A stretch of 64,000 bases of DNA, from NCBI GenBank assembly GCA_963210315.1, contig OY723315.1, forward strand, positions 1,116,001-1,180,000. The letters run 5' to 3'. A program made the position numbers and the translations under genes. The notes under the pieces were generated by a model. The model was not told where the DNA came from, did no database searches, and saw nothing but the letters and a program-made list of their open reading frames with translations. The stretch comes from Rhynchopus euleeides (taxonomy: Eukaryota; Euglenozoa; Diplonemea; Diplonemida; Diplonemidae). This document shows positions 1-10,274 of the stretch, piece after piece (position 1 is the first letter of the stretch; each line of letters begins with the position of its first letter).

Positions 1-35
1 CCACCTAACACTGAATGCTCGGGGGAGGGGGTCCG

Positions 36-94
36 CTGTTGAGAACAAGGTTTGACAGGTCCAGGGTTTTGGGACCTTGTCTTGTTCTCAACAG
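36..94. repeat. Perfect 14-bp inverted repeat (hairpin)
   Basis: CTGTTGAGAACAAG at 36-49 is the exact reverse complement of 81-94. An inner partial pairing (GGTCC...GGACC) lies in the loop. No gene is near. It could be a foldback element or a structured transcript end; its function is unknown. Confidence 0.6.
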
Positions 95-375
95 TGCGTG
101 TTGGGGGGGTGGGGGTGGAGTGGGGTGGTGAGGAATTGAGGCGCGCAAGCGTGCTGTTTTTTATTGCCTTTTTTGCCCCCCCCCCCCCCTCTCTCTCTTT
201 TCCGAGTGGTGATGGCGGAAAAGCGGGATGAGGGGGTGTTCAAAAAAGAGGGAAGATCGCACAACCGAAGCTTCAGGGGGGGTCTTTGCTGCGGTGTCTC
301 AACGAAGACTTCCCCAATCTAATACAAAGATATCGCTGCTACTCGTTGTGATCTTTTTTTTTTGGCACTGCTGTT

Positions 376-1067
376 CAGGTGTATTTCTAGTGGGGGATGA
401 GGATGAGTCTTTTTGGCATCCGCCCTTTTTCCGGTTTTTTTCCAGCCAAAACCAGGTTTTTTTTCCAGCAAAAAACCGTTTTTTTCCAGCCAAAATACCA
501 GTTTTTTTCCAGCTAAAACCGGGGTTTTTCCAGCCAAGAGCCCAGACGTTCACTACCGTGGCCTCCGGCGGCTGGGGGGCTCCGCCCCCCAGACCCCCCT
601 GTGGCGGATATCTCGTACCCAAGTCCTTCGATTCCCATCAGGTCAGGGAATCCAACAGCTCCAGTAGCCTCAGGAGGACCCGGCCAACAACACACAGAAT
701 CTGTACGCCCACACTGAACAGATGTTCACTACCGTGGCCTCCGGCGGCTGGGGGGCTCCGCCCCCCAGACCCCCCGTGTAGCGTGTGTCTGCCCGTCTAG
801 TAACCGCAGCAAGTCCTTGGGCTGTTTCAGCTGTGGCATATCAGGGGGTTCGTCGGAATAACGGTCCTGAAAGCCGTTTTTTGGGGGTTTTCCTCCAGCA
901 CCCGAGTATGGCGCGAGCGGGAGGAATCGTGGAAGGAACCCATTTGGTACAAGACCAAGGGCCCCACACTGGGGAGGAGGGACATTGGGTACCATTTTTA
1001 GCTGGAAAAAAGCGGGGATGAATCGGGGATTTTTGGCTGGGAAGGCCGGGGATTAAAAATACACCTG
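376..1067. mobile_element. hAT-like non-autonomous DNA transposon (692 bp)
   Basis: The ends are inverted: CAGGTGTATTT at 376-386 and its complement at 1057-1067. They are flanked by the identical 8-bp duplication CTGCTGTT at 368-375 and 1068-1075. An 8-bp target duplication with CAGG termini is the hallmark of the hAT superfamily. Inside are about five short T-rich repeats with the core TTTTTCCAGC (431-535), related inverted copies near 986-1045, and two copies of a GC-rich hairpin repeat. There is no transposase, so it must depend on a helper. Open frames through this stretch are repeat artefacts. Confidence 0.8.
548..776 (+). repeat. Paired GC-hairpin repeat (R1-spacer-R1), copy A
   Basis: Two direct copies of a ~54-bp sequence (548-601 and 722-776) flank a ~120-bp spacer. 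Each holds the hairpin core GGGGGGCTCCGCCCCCC. The whole ~230-bp unit recurs in reverse orientation at 16191-16428, spacer included, and a single R1 lies at 44391-44448. The unit sits inside the hAT-like element at 376-1067. Confidence 0.75.
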
Positions 1068-1075
1068 CTGCTGTT

Positions 1076-3076
1076 GCTTGCACCCTTTCTCCTCTACCCG
1101 ACCTCCCCGCTCCACCCCCCTCTCCGTCCCCATCGGAAACACGCCCTTCCCTCCGCAGCATCACTCGGCCCACATCGGCGTGTCACCAGTTTCTCTACTG
1201 AGTGCGCCGCGGTGAGGATCCCAGTGCCGGGCTCAAGATGAAAGACCACACCCCCACCCCCCCACACCAAAACTCAAAACGTCGCGACGCGGTTAACATG
1301 CGCACACACACCCTTCCCCACCTCGCCTTAGGAGATGCCTTGCTCGGGTCAGGGTGCGGTGTCAAACAGTTTCCCTGGGGAGGGGGGGGGGGGTGGGTGT
1401 GGGTGCGAATGCGAAGCTGCCCTGTGCCCTGTGCGGGTGGCCTCTTCTCTTGTGTTGCCACTCTCCCTCTGCAATTTATCTCACTTTACCTTTTGTACCA
1501 AAAAAATTAAAAAAAATCGCGTTCTGGCGGCGTTGTGTGCGTCACTGCCTGGTGGTCGTGTCGCCGGTCGTTCGACACCAAAGTATCGCACTGACGCCGC
1601 CCCCCCCGACGTCAATGGCTCGGAGCAACAAGCTGATCTCTGAGTGCTCATTGACAGCAACAAATGTGGCATGATTTTTTTTAAATCTGTGCGCATCATC
1701 GATTGTTTATCCAACCCCCTCAACCCCCCCCCCCTTTGCCAGGCTTGAGCCATCAAGCCTCGTTCTTATTATTTTCTGCAGTGTTTTTTGGCAACAACAA
1801 CACCCCCCCCCCTCCCCCGCACATCTCTCTGTTCTTCCAGTGATCTTCTTCGATGCGCCGCACGCATGTTTTCGTGTGTGCCAGCCTTCCGTGCGCAACG
1901 TTTTCGGCAACCACCGCCACCAGCCCGAGTCTCATTCCTTTTGTCTTGTGTGAGGCAGCGCAGTCGTGCCCTCGGCGTATATTTCCCCCCTCTCCCCCCT
2001 TTACGCACGCGACTTTTCGCGCAGAAAGTGTCAGGTTCAGTTCAGGACGGGGCCCTCCTTTCTTCAAACCCGCCAAACGTGTGTGGTGGCCGAATCGTCA
2101 ATGAAAACGTGTCAAAAAATAGCCCCGCAGGCTCGCAGGGGAAGATGCGTGGCGGAAGCAAGGGGGGCACACACAGAACTGAAGCGACACTTTTACGGCC
2201 CCAGTTCCTAGAGTAGATCTTCCCGGCTGCTGTGGGGCCCGGGGTGGCAGGTAGAGTGGGGTTGTTTGCTGCAGCGTTGGCCCAACCCTCGGCGACTTTT
2301 TCTGAGGCACTGCTGTGACAGGTCGTCAAGATTTGAAAGCAGCAGAAAGTGGGGAAGAGTGGGAAGCAAGTCTTCGCAGTGCCGACAATGGTGTGTTTTG
2401 GCGCATTCGGTGCATTTTTCTCCTAGTTTTGTGGGGGGGGAAACAATCGCCGAACTTTCTGCCGAAAACCCGCATGGCGGAGGCCCCCCCCCTCCCTGTC
2501 TCCCCCACAAAAGAATCAACTTAACCCTCTCCGCCAAAACGCGACCCCCCTATGCCACCGTTCTACATGTCGAGGCTGTGTGTCTCCAGCACCAGTCCTG
2601 CTGTTCGGCATGCGAAACAACGAAAAACAAATCTGCCAAAACTGCAGAGACCCGTGACAGGATAGCCTACGAACGCGTCTGAACGAACGGACGCGCGGAA
2701 AGCAATTCTCCCCCCCCCCCCCCCCTCTCCCTGGGGTGGGGGCAGCCCATGCAATATGAGTATGTCCTGCTGGCCCGATGCGGCTCGCTAGCCCCGATAT
2801 ATGATATGTGATGGCAGCCCCCGGCTCGGCCGGTGCGGGCGACACCCCAACGCTGCCAGCGGTGCCCACCCACCCTCCCACCCTCTCCCCCCCCCCCCAT
2901 CCACCATCATCGCGATGCCGACACGCAGGTTGCTTTTTGGGTGGGGGTTGTGCTGTGTGAAACTTTGATGCCACACCATGCCACGCACTCTTGATATCCT
3001 CTCTCGACCCTACCCTGACACGACACACACCCGCACTGCACGCAGGTGCGCGCCGCGCCCTGTCGGTGGGCTGACC
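1076..3076. other. No gene recognised
   Basis: This stretch has mixed composition with long C and G runs (near 1381, 1800, 2445, 2710 and 2890). No frame shows the strong third-position GC bias of the real genes here or any recognisable motif. The last ~100 bp is probably the 5' leader of the next gene, with a C/A-rich tract and a CAG ending at 3045. Confidence 0.5.
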
Positions 3077-4699
3077 ATGGATGGCATCGACATGAGTGTG
3101 TTCGCTGGTGCGGCGTTTAAGATCCGCGCTGCGCCTCGCTCGATATCTCACACCTTCACCGACACGGCGTGCAGCGAGCCGGATGCAGGCTGGTCGGACA
3201 CGCCGCAGGACCGCCCCCACCCCGCCGCGGTGAAGCTGGGCGCCCGTCCCTTCCCGCCCTCCACCTCGTCCTCCTCCCCCCCCTGCTCCGCACAGCCCTC
3301 CATATCCGACGAAGCGACCACCCGCAGCATGTCAGCCGGAAGCACCTGCCTCTCCGTGACCACCGCACACCACCCACCGGAAGACGCCCACCCCCACCCC
3401 CACCACAAGCATGCCACACAGCCACAGGCCGCCGCTGCCACCACCACCCACGCCATCTCCCCGCCACCCTGCCCAGCGCTGTGCCCCGTCAGGCCTGTCA
3501 CGCGGCGCACCGGACGCCCCTCGGCAGCCTCTGCCATGTCGTACCCTAGCATCCCTGAGGGGGTCCCCCGACAGGGGGCCGCTGGCGTCGTGATCTACTC
3601 TGCCGAGGTTGTCTGCCCAGCCGACGCCGGCAGCACTGGGAAGCGCTCCGCCCCGGCGGCGGCTGCGCCGCCGCAGGCCCCTCCGCCCCGCGCGCACAGC
3701 AACCCCGCGGGGCGCCGCACCGCTGTGGACTACGACGCTGCCGCTGTCTCCGTGGCGGACCTGGTGGAGGGTGTGCCCTTGGGGCGCCTCGCCTCTGCCT
3801 CGCGCAGGTCTGTCTCCGGCTCTGCCGGGGCTGCGTCCTCTGCGACCTCCTCCTCCGCATCGTCGGGTTCGGCGTCGGCAGCATCGGGGAGGCGGTCCTC
3901 CTCGTCCGGCGCACCCACGCTCGCGCTTGCGGCTTACGACGCGACAGACTCGGAGACAGAGTCCTCCCCCTGCGGGCCCAGCAGGTCCATCTCGAGCGCG
4001 TCGTCGGCGGTGCCCCCCCCGCACCCTGTGTCAGGGCTGGGTGTTGGCGGGGCGGTGCAGCAGGTGGCTCTGCCAGCTGTGGCGGAGGAGGTGCGCCGGA
4101 GGGGGTCGCGGTCGACGCAGTCGCGCAGCACCGCGCAGGACAGGGGCCGTGCCGAGCGGGAGCTGCACCGGCAGGCGGTGAGGGAGCAGGGGTGGGTTGT
4201 GCCGAAGAAGGAGAAGGCTCCCTTGGGGGGCCGCGTGCACGCCCCCTCTGTCCTCGACACGAGGTGGGGTGGCTCCGAGGCACCGCTGCAGGCCCTCAGC
4301 GATACGGTGGCGGAGGAGGTGGAGGGGGCTGAGCAGCAGAAGCCGGTTGATCCGGATGTGGTGGTCTCGCGGCTGTTCCCACGCCCCGGGTATCTCGAGC
4401 GGAAGCAGAAGGAGTTGGCTGCGCTGCATGTCGACCGGGAGGCGATGCAGGTGAAGCAGCAGCGGGCGAGGTCGTCTGGGCCCAGCAACTACGACCGCCC
4501 CCTGAAGAAGAAGGTGTATGACTACAAGGGGCACGACGACCCAGGGGAGTGCACGTTCCGCCCCCAGCTCTGCAAGCATGACTACACAGACAGTACGCAC
4601 TATTCCCGCCTCCGCGGCCCAGTCTTTGAGAGGCTGACCAAACCCCCCCCAGAGATCGTCAACAGGACTCGGAAGACACCCTATCTTGCCCCCCGCTGA
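3077..4699 (+). CDS. Low-complexity protein with a conserved C-terminal CTFRP motif
   Basis: An uninterrupted frame of 540 codons starts at ATG 3077, whose context is ACCATGG. An in-frame ATG at 2978 would add 33 residues, but a C/A-rich tract and a CAG (ending 3045) lie between the two, so 3077 is preferred. Roughly the first 400 residues are Ala/Ser/Pro-rich with serine runs, a composition typical of disordered protein. The C-terminal ~130 residues are charged and more ordered. They contain DDPGECTFRPQL, a short ECTFRP-type motif seen in many protist hypothetical and flagellum- or cytoskeleton-associated proteins. I recognise no enzyme domain or membrane segment. Third positions are strongly G/C like the neighbouring genes, which supports real coding. 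Function is unknown, and any cytoskeletal link is only a guess from the motif. Confidence 0.75.
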   Translation: MDGIDMSVFAGAAFKIRAAPRSISHTFTDTACSEPDAGWSDTPQDRPHPAAVKLGARPFPPSTSSSSPPCSAQPSISDEATTRSMSAGSTCLSVTTAHHPPEDAHPHPHHKHATQPQAAAATTTHAISPPPCPALCPVRPVTRRTGRPSAASAMSYPSIPEGVPRQGAAGVVIYSAEVVCPADAGSTGKRSAPAAAAPPQAPPPRAHSNPAGRRTAVDYDAAAVSVADLVEGVPLGRLASASRRSVSGSAGAASSATSSSASSGSASAASGRRSSSSGAPTLALAAYDATDSETESSPCGPSRSISSASSAVPPPHPVSGLGVGGAVQQVALPAVAEEVRRRGSRSTQSRSTAQDRGRAERELHRQAVREQGWVVPKKEKAPLGGRVHAPSVLDTRWGGSEAPLQALSDTVAEEVEGAEQQKPVDPDVVVSRLFPRPGYLERKQKELAALHVDREAMQVKQQRARSSGPSNYDRPLKKKVYDYKGHDDPGECTFRPQLCKHDYTDSTHYSRLRGPVFERLTKPPPEIVNRTRKTPYLAPR

Positions 4700-5644
4700 G
4701 GCAGGGATGTTATTGGTGGTTAGTGGGGGTTGTCGTTGTCGCCTCCCCGATCGATGGGTTGAAGATGCTGGTGAGAGGGTCTGCACGAGAGGGTCTAAAA
4801 GGGCGGTGGTGTGTTCTTTAGGAAGACACAGCAGGGGCTCCTGTCGGGTGGGTCAAGGTGCCTTGTGTGAGACTGAGTGAGAGCAAAGGGCAGATGCCAG
4901 GGGGTGTTTTTGTTGCAGCCCAAAAAAATTGCGACGAACAACGATGTTGAATCGCAAGGGGTTGAAAGAACCGTTGCCCTAAAAGAGAGCGCGCCGCATG
5001 GAGTCTGTGTTGGCCATGCCCCCATACATTGTCAAGAAAATTCAACGAAGCTGAAATAATCCTGAGGATTCCCTCACTCCCCCGTTACCCTTTTTTCCCC
5101 ATTTTCTTTGTCAAAAGCAGCAGAATGCAAAAAAAATCCCATTCCCCCCCCCCCACCCTCTCCGTCGCCCCACCGCAGTGCAGATGTGCTTCTAAAAATG
5201 CAAACACCACAGGCACGCACAGCACAACCCGGCACGGCACCCCATCTAGTCCCCTTCCCCCGCCCCCATGCCCCCTGCCACACTATGGCAACCCATAGAT
5301 GTATCTTTCTACACCCGTGTTAGTCTTTAGATGCCTTCTTCTGTTTAGCCCTTCCTTCTCGTTACCCGCCCCTCTCAACCTTCAGAGAGCGAATCGGAAG
5401 TAGCAGCAGCAGCGACACCCCACCCACCCACCCACCCACCCCACCACCCAGCGTTCCTTCAGAACTCAACGACGGGTCCCGTTTTTACCGCGTTTTGTCC
5501 GGATTGTAGCGCACAAACAACATCATGTACTCTGAATTGTTGTGTGGAAACGCACTAAGCAAACGAAGTATGTTGTAGTAGAGGAAGGGCGTTAGGAGTT
5601 ACGCTTTTGATCAACACACAGTGACACACCACCAGGAGGCAGCC
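4700..5644. other. Intergenic region, no gene seen
   Basis: This holds the 3' flank of the upstream gene and the leader of the GH3 gene. It includes a CCCA tandem run near 5417-5448 and several homopolymer tracts. A CAG ends at 5635, ten bases before the GH3 ATG. No coding signal is visible. Confidence 0.5.
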
Positions 5645-7990
5645 ATGATGATGCGTGCTCTGTGTGTGGCCAGTGCGGTGGCCTGTGCGGTGGGCCAGTC
5701 GATGCCACAGACAACGGAGGCTTATGACACGCGTGCGTGCCGCCCTGGCTACGACCACTTCCAGTTCTGCAACACGAGCCTGACGCGCGAGCAGCGCCTC
5801 GATGCTCTGCAGAACCTTGTGACGGACGAGGAGATGATCCCGTTCATGACTGCGCGCTCCTCACAGATTGACGGCGTGAAGAACAACATCACGCGTCTGG
5901 GTGTCCCGCATTACGACTGGGGGCTGAACTGCATCCACGGTGTGCAGTCATCGTGTGTGGTTGATGCAGTGACCAACCAGACCTACTGCCCTACCTCCTT
6001 CCCGGCGCCTGTGAACTTCGGTGCCACCTTCAACAAGGGCGCCTTCCTGAAGCTCGGTCAGGTGTTGGGTTTGGAGACGCGTGCCATGTGGCTGGCGGGT
6101 GCTGTGGAGCCCAAGTCCACAATCCGCGTGCACATCGGGCTGGACTGCTGGTCGCCCAACATCAACATCAACCACGACCCGCGGTGGGGACGCAACCAGG
6201 AGGTGCCGTCGGAGGACCCGCTTGTCAACGGGATGTTCGGCACGCTGTACACACAGGGGATGCAGAACTCTGCTGACGAGACGCGCTTCCTGCAGGGCAT
6301 CACGACTCTGAAGCACTGGGATGCATACACGCTGGAGGATGCGGAGGGGCAGACGCGCCACACCTTCAACGCCCTCGTTGATAACGCGACATTTGCCGAC
6401 ACCTTCTTCCCCGCGTGGAAGGAGTCGATTACCAACGGCAAGGCGGCAGGTGTGATGTGCTCCTACAATGCAATCAACGGCGTCCCGACCTGTGCGTCAC
6501 CCATGCTCAACAAGGCGCTGCGCGACGTGTGGGGCTTCCAAGGGTACATCACGTCTGACTCGGGTGCCATTAGGGACATCTACATGTACCACAAGTATGT
6601 GGACACCCCTGCAAAGGCATCATGTGCTGCAGTCAAGGATGGGCAGACGGATGTCGACAGCGGCAGCGTGTACTACGACAGCCTGCTGGAGGGTGTCCAG
6701 TTGGGGTACTGTGAGATGTCCGACGTGACGCGCAGCTGGCGCCACGCCATGGGGCTGCTGTTCGACATGGGGCTGTTCGACCCTGTGGAGGACCAGCCCC
6801 TGTGGAAGGTGCCTTTGAAGGCGGTGGCAACGGAGGAGTCGAACAGGACGTCTGAGCAGATCTCGATGGAGAGCTTGGTGCTGCTGAAGAACGACAATGT
6901 CCTGCCCCTGCCGGCAGGCAAGAAGTACGCCGTGCTGGGTCCGCACTACGCAGCACAGTCAGCTCTCGTGGGGAACTACCTGGGGCAGCTGTGCCCGGAT
7001 ACGACATTGGACTGCATTGAGACCCTGGAGGCTGCGGTGAAGCGTGTGAGCAAGGGTACTGTTGTATCTGCTGCGGGGTGCGACGTCAACACTACCGACA
7101 CCTCTGGCTTTGACGCAGCACTCTCTCTGATCGACGGTGCGGATGCTGTCATCCTTGCGATTGGTCTGGATAACTCGGTGTCCAATGAGGGTGATGACCG
7201 CACGTCTATCGCCCTCCCTGGTGTGCAGTCGCAGTTGGTGTCGCAGGTGATTGCGAAGGCGGCAGAGTCGTCGACACCTGTGGTGCTGGTGCTGATCAAC
7301 GGCGGGATGGTGTCGCTGGGGAAGGATGTGATTGCGTCTGCCAACGGTATTGTAGAGGCATTCTACCCTGGGTTCTTCGGGGCGTCTGCTGTGGCGGCCA
7401 CGCTGTTTGGGGAGAACGACCGTCTCGGGGGGAAGATGCCGTACACGGTGTACCCTGCAGAGTACACGCAGCAGGTCAACATGTCGCTGATGTCGATGAA
7501 CGCAAGGGGGACACCTGGACGGTCCTACAAGTACTACACGGGTGAGACGGAGTTTGAGTTCGGGTTCGGGCTGTCGTACACCACCTTCAGCCTGTCGGCA
7601 CAGATGGAGGGGGACGCACCGACATGTGCTGACCACACCACGGGTGGGCGTGTCGTCGTGACTGTGAAGAACACGGGCGCTGTGACGGGTGACAACGTGA
7701 TCTTCTTCTATGTCATGGGCGGGACCACGGGCACAGGGCTGCCGGTGGTCAAGAAGCTTGTCGGGTTCGAGCGTGTCCACCTTGCGAACGGTGCAGACGC
7801 ACAGGTGGAGCTGGCCCTGACTGCCGACCTCTTCCTGGACGTGGAGGAGAACGGGGACCACACCTGCAGGCCGGCTGTGCGGACACTGCGTGTCAGCGAC
7901 GGCATCGCCTCGCAGGACATCAGCGTGCACGTGGGCGGCAGCACCTCCAAGTTCTTCAGCTTCCCCGACGTCCCTCCCCGTAGGCACTAG
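5645..7990 (+). CDS. Secreted glycoside hydrolase family 3 (beta-xylosidase/beta-glucosidase-like), copy 1
   Basis: A 781-residue GH3 enzyme starts at ATG 5645 (MMMRALCVASAVACAVGQ), a typical signal peptide, so secretion or lysosomal targeting is likely. The (beta/alpha)8 domain shows DWGLNCIHG, WSPNININHDPRWGRNQE, KHWDAY and the nucleophile motif ITSDSGA, with Asp305 as the expected catalytic nucleophile. The second domain begins near VLLKND, and the fibronectin-III-like tail follows FGFGLSYTTF. Length and order match two-domain plant and fungal beta-xylosidases, but the substrate cannot be fixed. The loop that normally carries the acid/base glutamate as IEAE reads VSNE here (S513-N514-E515), unlike the sister copy at 18884. 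From ~6915 onward the DNA is almost identical to that copy, including silent sites. There are no introns. Confidence 0.93.
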   Translation: MMMRALCVASAVACAVGQSMPQTTEAYDTRACRPGYDHFQFCNTSLTREQRLDALQNLVTDEEMIPFMTARSSQIDGVKNNITRLGVPHYDWGLNCIHGVQSSCVVDAVTNQTYCPTSFPAPVNFGATFNKGAFLKLGQVLGLETRAMWLAGAVEPKSTIRVHIGLDCWSPNININHDPRWGRNQEVPSEDPLVNGMFGTLYTQGMQNSADETRFLQGITTLKHWDAYTLEDAEGQTRHTFNALVDNATFADTFFPAWKESITNGKAAGVMCSYNAINGVPTCASPMLNKALRDVWGFQGYITSDSGAIRDIYMYHKYVDTPAKASCAAVKDGQTDVDSGSVYYDSLLEGVQLGYCEMSDVTRSWRHAMGLLFDMGLFDPVEDQPLWKVPLKAVATEESNRTSEQISMESLVLLKNDNVLPLPAGKKYAVLGPHYAAQSALVGNYLGQLCPDTTLDCIETLEAAVKRVSKGTVVSAAGCDVNTTDTSGFDAALSLIDGADAVILAIGLDNSVSNEGDDRTSIALPGVQSQLVSQVIAKAAESSTPVVLVLINGGMVSLGKDVIASANGIVEAFYPGFFGASAVAATLFGENDRLGGKMPYTVYPAEYTQQVNMSLMSMNARGTPGRSYKYYTGETEFEFGFGLSYTTFSLSAQMEGDAPTCADHTTGGRVVVTVKNTGAVTGDNVIFFYVMGGTTGTGLPVVKKLVGFERVHLANGADAQVELALTADLFLDVEENGDHTCRPAVRTLRVSDGIASQDISVHVGGSTSKFFSFPDVPPRRH

Positions 7991-9105
7991 ATTCACTAGG
8001 CAGACCGCATGCACACCACCGCTATGCCGTAGCATGCCCGAGCCTTGCACGTGAGTGGGGCACCTATACCCTCACTGCTTGCTTGTTGTCTGAAGCCTCC
8101 TGCCCAAGAGAGACGCTGTGCCGCCGCGCTTTTTGCGTCTGCATATTTTTCAATTTGTTTGACCCACTCCGCTATTTCCCCTGTGCATTGCACTCGGTGC
8201 AGTGCCTACAACCAGGACCCACATTGCTGGAGGGCGCAGCTCCTTGTTTCACCCCCCACCGCACAGCAAGCGGATGAACCGCACGGGTCAGTGACGCCTC
8301 TGCCCCTGTTGTATCGGCATCAATAAGAACACACACATTCGCCCTCCTTCCCACGTTGGTCCCCCCGTGGCTGGCCAGGGTGCTAGGGCACCTGACACCA
8401 CCCCCCTGTGTCTGCGGTTCCCCTGTCCACGCAAGCCGCTTGATGCTTTCTTCCCGGAGACCGGTGGATGCATGTAATGTTACTTTGCGTCTCACTGCCG
8501 AGGTGCAGGAAGCTGCTTGTGGTCTGGTCTGTCCCGTGCTGTGGTTGTGTACTTTTTTTGATTTCGGCAGCGGCCAGCATTGGAATTTTCTCCCCACAGA
8601 TGTAACAGAGGAGAGGAGGTATCCATTCTATTCATGAACAAGTTCACACACCGTCTGGCTGTTGGTTGTTTCTGCGTTCGAATCACATCAACGGAAAAAA
8701 GGCATTCTCTGGATCAACAGCCCTTCATCATTTCCCATAGTTGCCGGTGTGGCGCGATCGAAATTCCTGTGGTGCTGATTGGGTGGGCCAGCCGAACTCC
8801 TTTTTTCCAACTGGTCCCCGTAGAACTGGCTCAGAACCGATTAGAACCGATTCCTGACACCACCCCACGGTGCCCGCCCCATGTCAGGCAGATTGGCACA
8901 GTTCGAGACAACAAAGTGAAGCCACACACACTCCATCCCACCCCCCTTCATACCCCACTCCTCCTGTGAACACCCACCCCCTGCGCAGTACAGTCGTTTT
9001 GTTTCTTCTTGGCTATTCTCTTTTTGGCCTTGAGCTCCGCTGTCCTTTTGCGCCCTTCAATTCAAAGAACCAATGTGTACGCGATCTTCCTTGTATGTGT
9101 TTGCA
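7991..9105. other. 3' flank shared with GH3 copy 2, then no gene
   Basis: About 7991-8335 matches the flank after the second GH3 gene (21227-21588), with near-identical blocks around 8095-8150 and 8165-8330 and a shared AATAAG near 8322. This part is probably 3'UTR. From 8340 to 9105 no coding frame or RNA gene could be supported. Confidence 0.6.
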
Positions 9106-9121
9106 CCAGGGCAGGTGCGTG

Positions 9122-9474
9122 TGGTTATAAAGTTTTAAGGCGGTGTCGCCCTGCACGGGCAGTAGCACCTCCCCTTCAGTATCGCACTCCCGAAGGATTC
9201 CCCAACACGACGTGACACCGGTTTCGACGCGTACTCTTCGTACCCCTCCCCCCGGCCGCGTCTCTTCAGCGAAGAACCGGGGATAATCGGACCAGGGCTA
9301 GCTAAACCCTGGTGGTGTCACGGGTGGGGTTGGAGAGGGAGAAAAGGAAGAAATGAAGTTGCGAAAAAGTCAAACACTGACACGTGAAATCAATAAAAAG
9401 GGTGGTATATATCGCCCCCTTGCTGCGACGAAGACACTAAATAGTCAGGCCGCTTCAAGAGTCTTGAGGGCTTG
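9122..9474. repeat. Left terminal direct repeat of the 9.1-kb element
   Basis: It begins TGGTTAT and ends GAGGGCTTG, and is nearly identical to 9921-10274. It contains a strongly self-complementary domain at 9211-9322. Confidence 0.85.
9211..9322. ncRNA. Predicted three-way-junction RNA domain (ribozyme-like candidate)
   Basis: Helix P1 pairs 9211-9219 with 9314-9322 (9 bp, perfect). P2 pairs 9220-9223 with 9275-9278 and 9226-9231 with 9257-9262 (GACGCG/CGCGTC). P3 pairs 9291-9297 with 9307-9313 (7 bp, loop of 9). The complementary strand carries CTGAAGA, the same 6-bp stem, GAAAC, four bases and GTC, which resembles part of a hammerhead core. No helix I could be found, so a working hammerhead is not claimed. 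The same structure is present in the right repeat (10010-10121). The pairing is read directly from the sequence; an RNA role is inference. Confidence 0.4.
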
Positions 9475-9920
9475 AAGGAAGAAACAGGTTGCTGATGAGT
9501 CTCAGGAGCAGGCACCTTTTGTCCGCCCACATGACCTTCGCCCGAAGGCGAACCTCGTCCAGCTTGGCTCGATCGCCACAGAGAAGGGGATCATTCTCCG
9601 CTGTGGTGAACATCTTAAAAACCGAGGGTGCAGAGGTGGGGCAGCCCACTGGTGCGACAGCAGGCCGCCCCCGGATAGCTATAACTAGTGCATAGGAAGC
9701 ATACGACGGCACACGCAACAGATGCCGAAGGCACAACGGCGGGTCACTTTTAACCACCAGAGGAGTGGCACTCCCGAGGGGTGGGGAAGGGGGGGTAGTC
9801 ACAACACTTTCGAAGGAAGTAAAGGGGCAAATGGGATGTTTTGTGCAAGGTAGAAAGGAAGTCACAACATGAGGCAGGGGGGATTGCTCATCAGGCCTGG
9901 GGGAATAGAGGGTTTGTGTG

Positions 9921-10274
9921 TGGTTATGAAGTTTTAAGGCGGTGTCGCCCTGCACGGGCAGTAGCACCTCCCCTTCAGTATCGCACTCCCGAAGGATTCC
10001 CCAACACGACGTGACACCGGTTTCGACGCGTACTCTTCGTACCCCTCCCCCCGGCCGCGTCTCTTCAGCGAAGAACCGGGGATAATCGGACCAGGGCTAG
10101 CTAAACCCTGGTGGTGTCACGGGTGGGGTTGGAGAGGGAGAAAAAGGAAGAAATGAAGTTGCGAAAAAGTCAAACACTGACACGTGAAATCAATAAAAAG
10201 GGTGGTATATATCGCCCCCTTGCTGCGACGAAGACACTAAATAGTCAGGCCGCTTCAAGAGTCTTGAGGGCTTG
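9921..10274. repeat. Right terminal direct repeat of the 9.1-kb element
   Basis: Direct copy of 9122-9474 in the same orientation, followed immediately by the second copy of the 16-bp flanking duplication. Confidence 0.85.

Larger units (their letters stand above)
9122..10274. mobile_element. Short element with 353-bp terminal direct repeats (TRIM/retrozyme-like)
   Basis: Two almost identical direct repeats (9122-9474 and 9921-10274) enclose ~446 bp with no recognisable protein domain. The 16-bp sequence ccagggcaggtgcgtg flanks the unit on both sides (9106-9121 and 10275-10290), as a target duplication would. Long terminal direct repeats around a short non-coding core recall TRIM elements or hammerhead-bearing retrozymes. 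A 16-bp duplication is longer than LTR integrases make and closer to Penelope-type target duplications, so the class is unresolved. The near-identity of the repeats implies recent insertion. It looks whole as a non-autonomous unit. Confidence 0.7.

Noticed and set aside
431-535. CRISPR-like short repeat array
   Set aside because: Repeats are imperfect, without unique spacers, and lie inside a hAT-like element of a eukaryotic genome.
228-800. Open frame through the first hAT-like element
   Set aside because: It crosses the element boundary and is made of T-rich and GC-hairpin repeats translated in one frame.
8670-8700. tRNA-like B-box GTTCGAATC
   Set aside because: No matching A-box or acceptor stem at the right distance; no cloverleaf can be drawn.
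9214-9269. Complete hammerhead ribozyme on the minus strand
   Set aside because: Core pieces CTGAAGA, a 6-bp stem, GAAAC and GTC are in order, but no complementary strands for helix I could be found, so it is reported only as a structured, hammerhead-like candidate.
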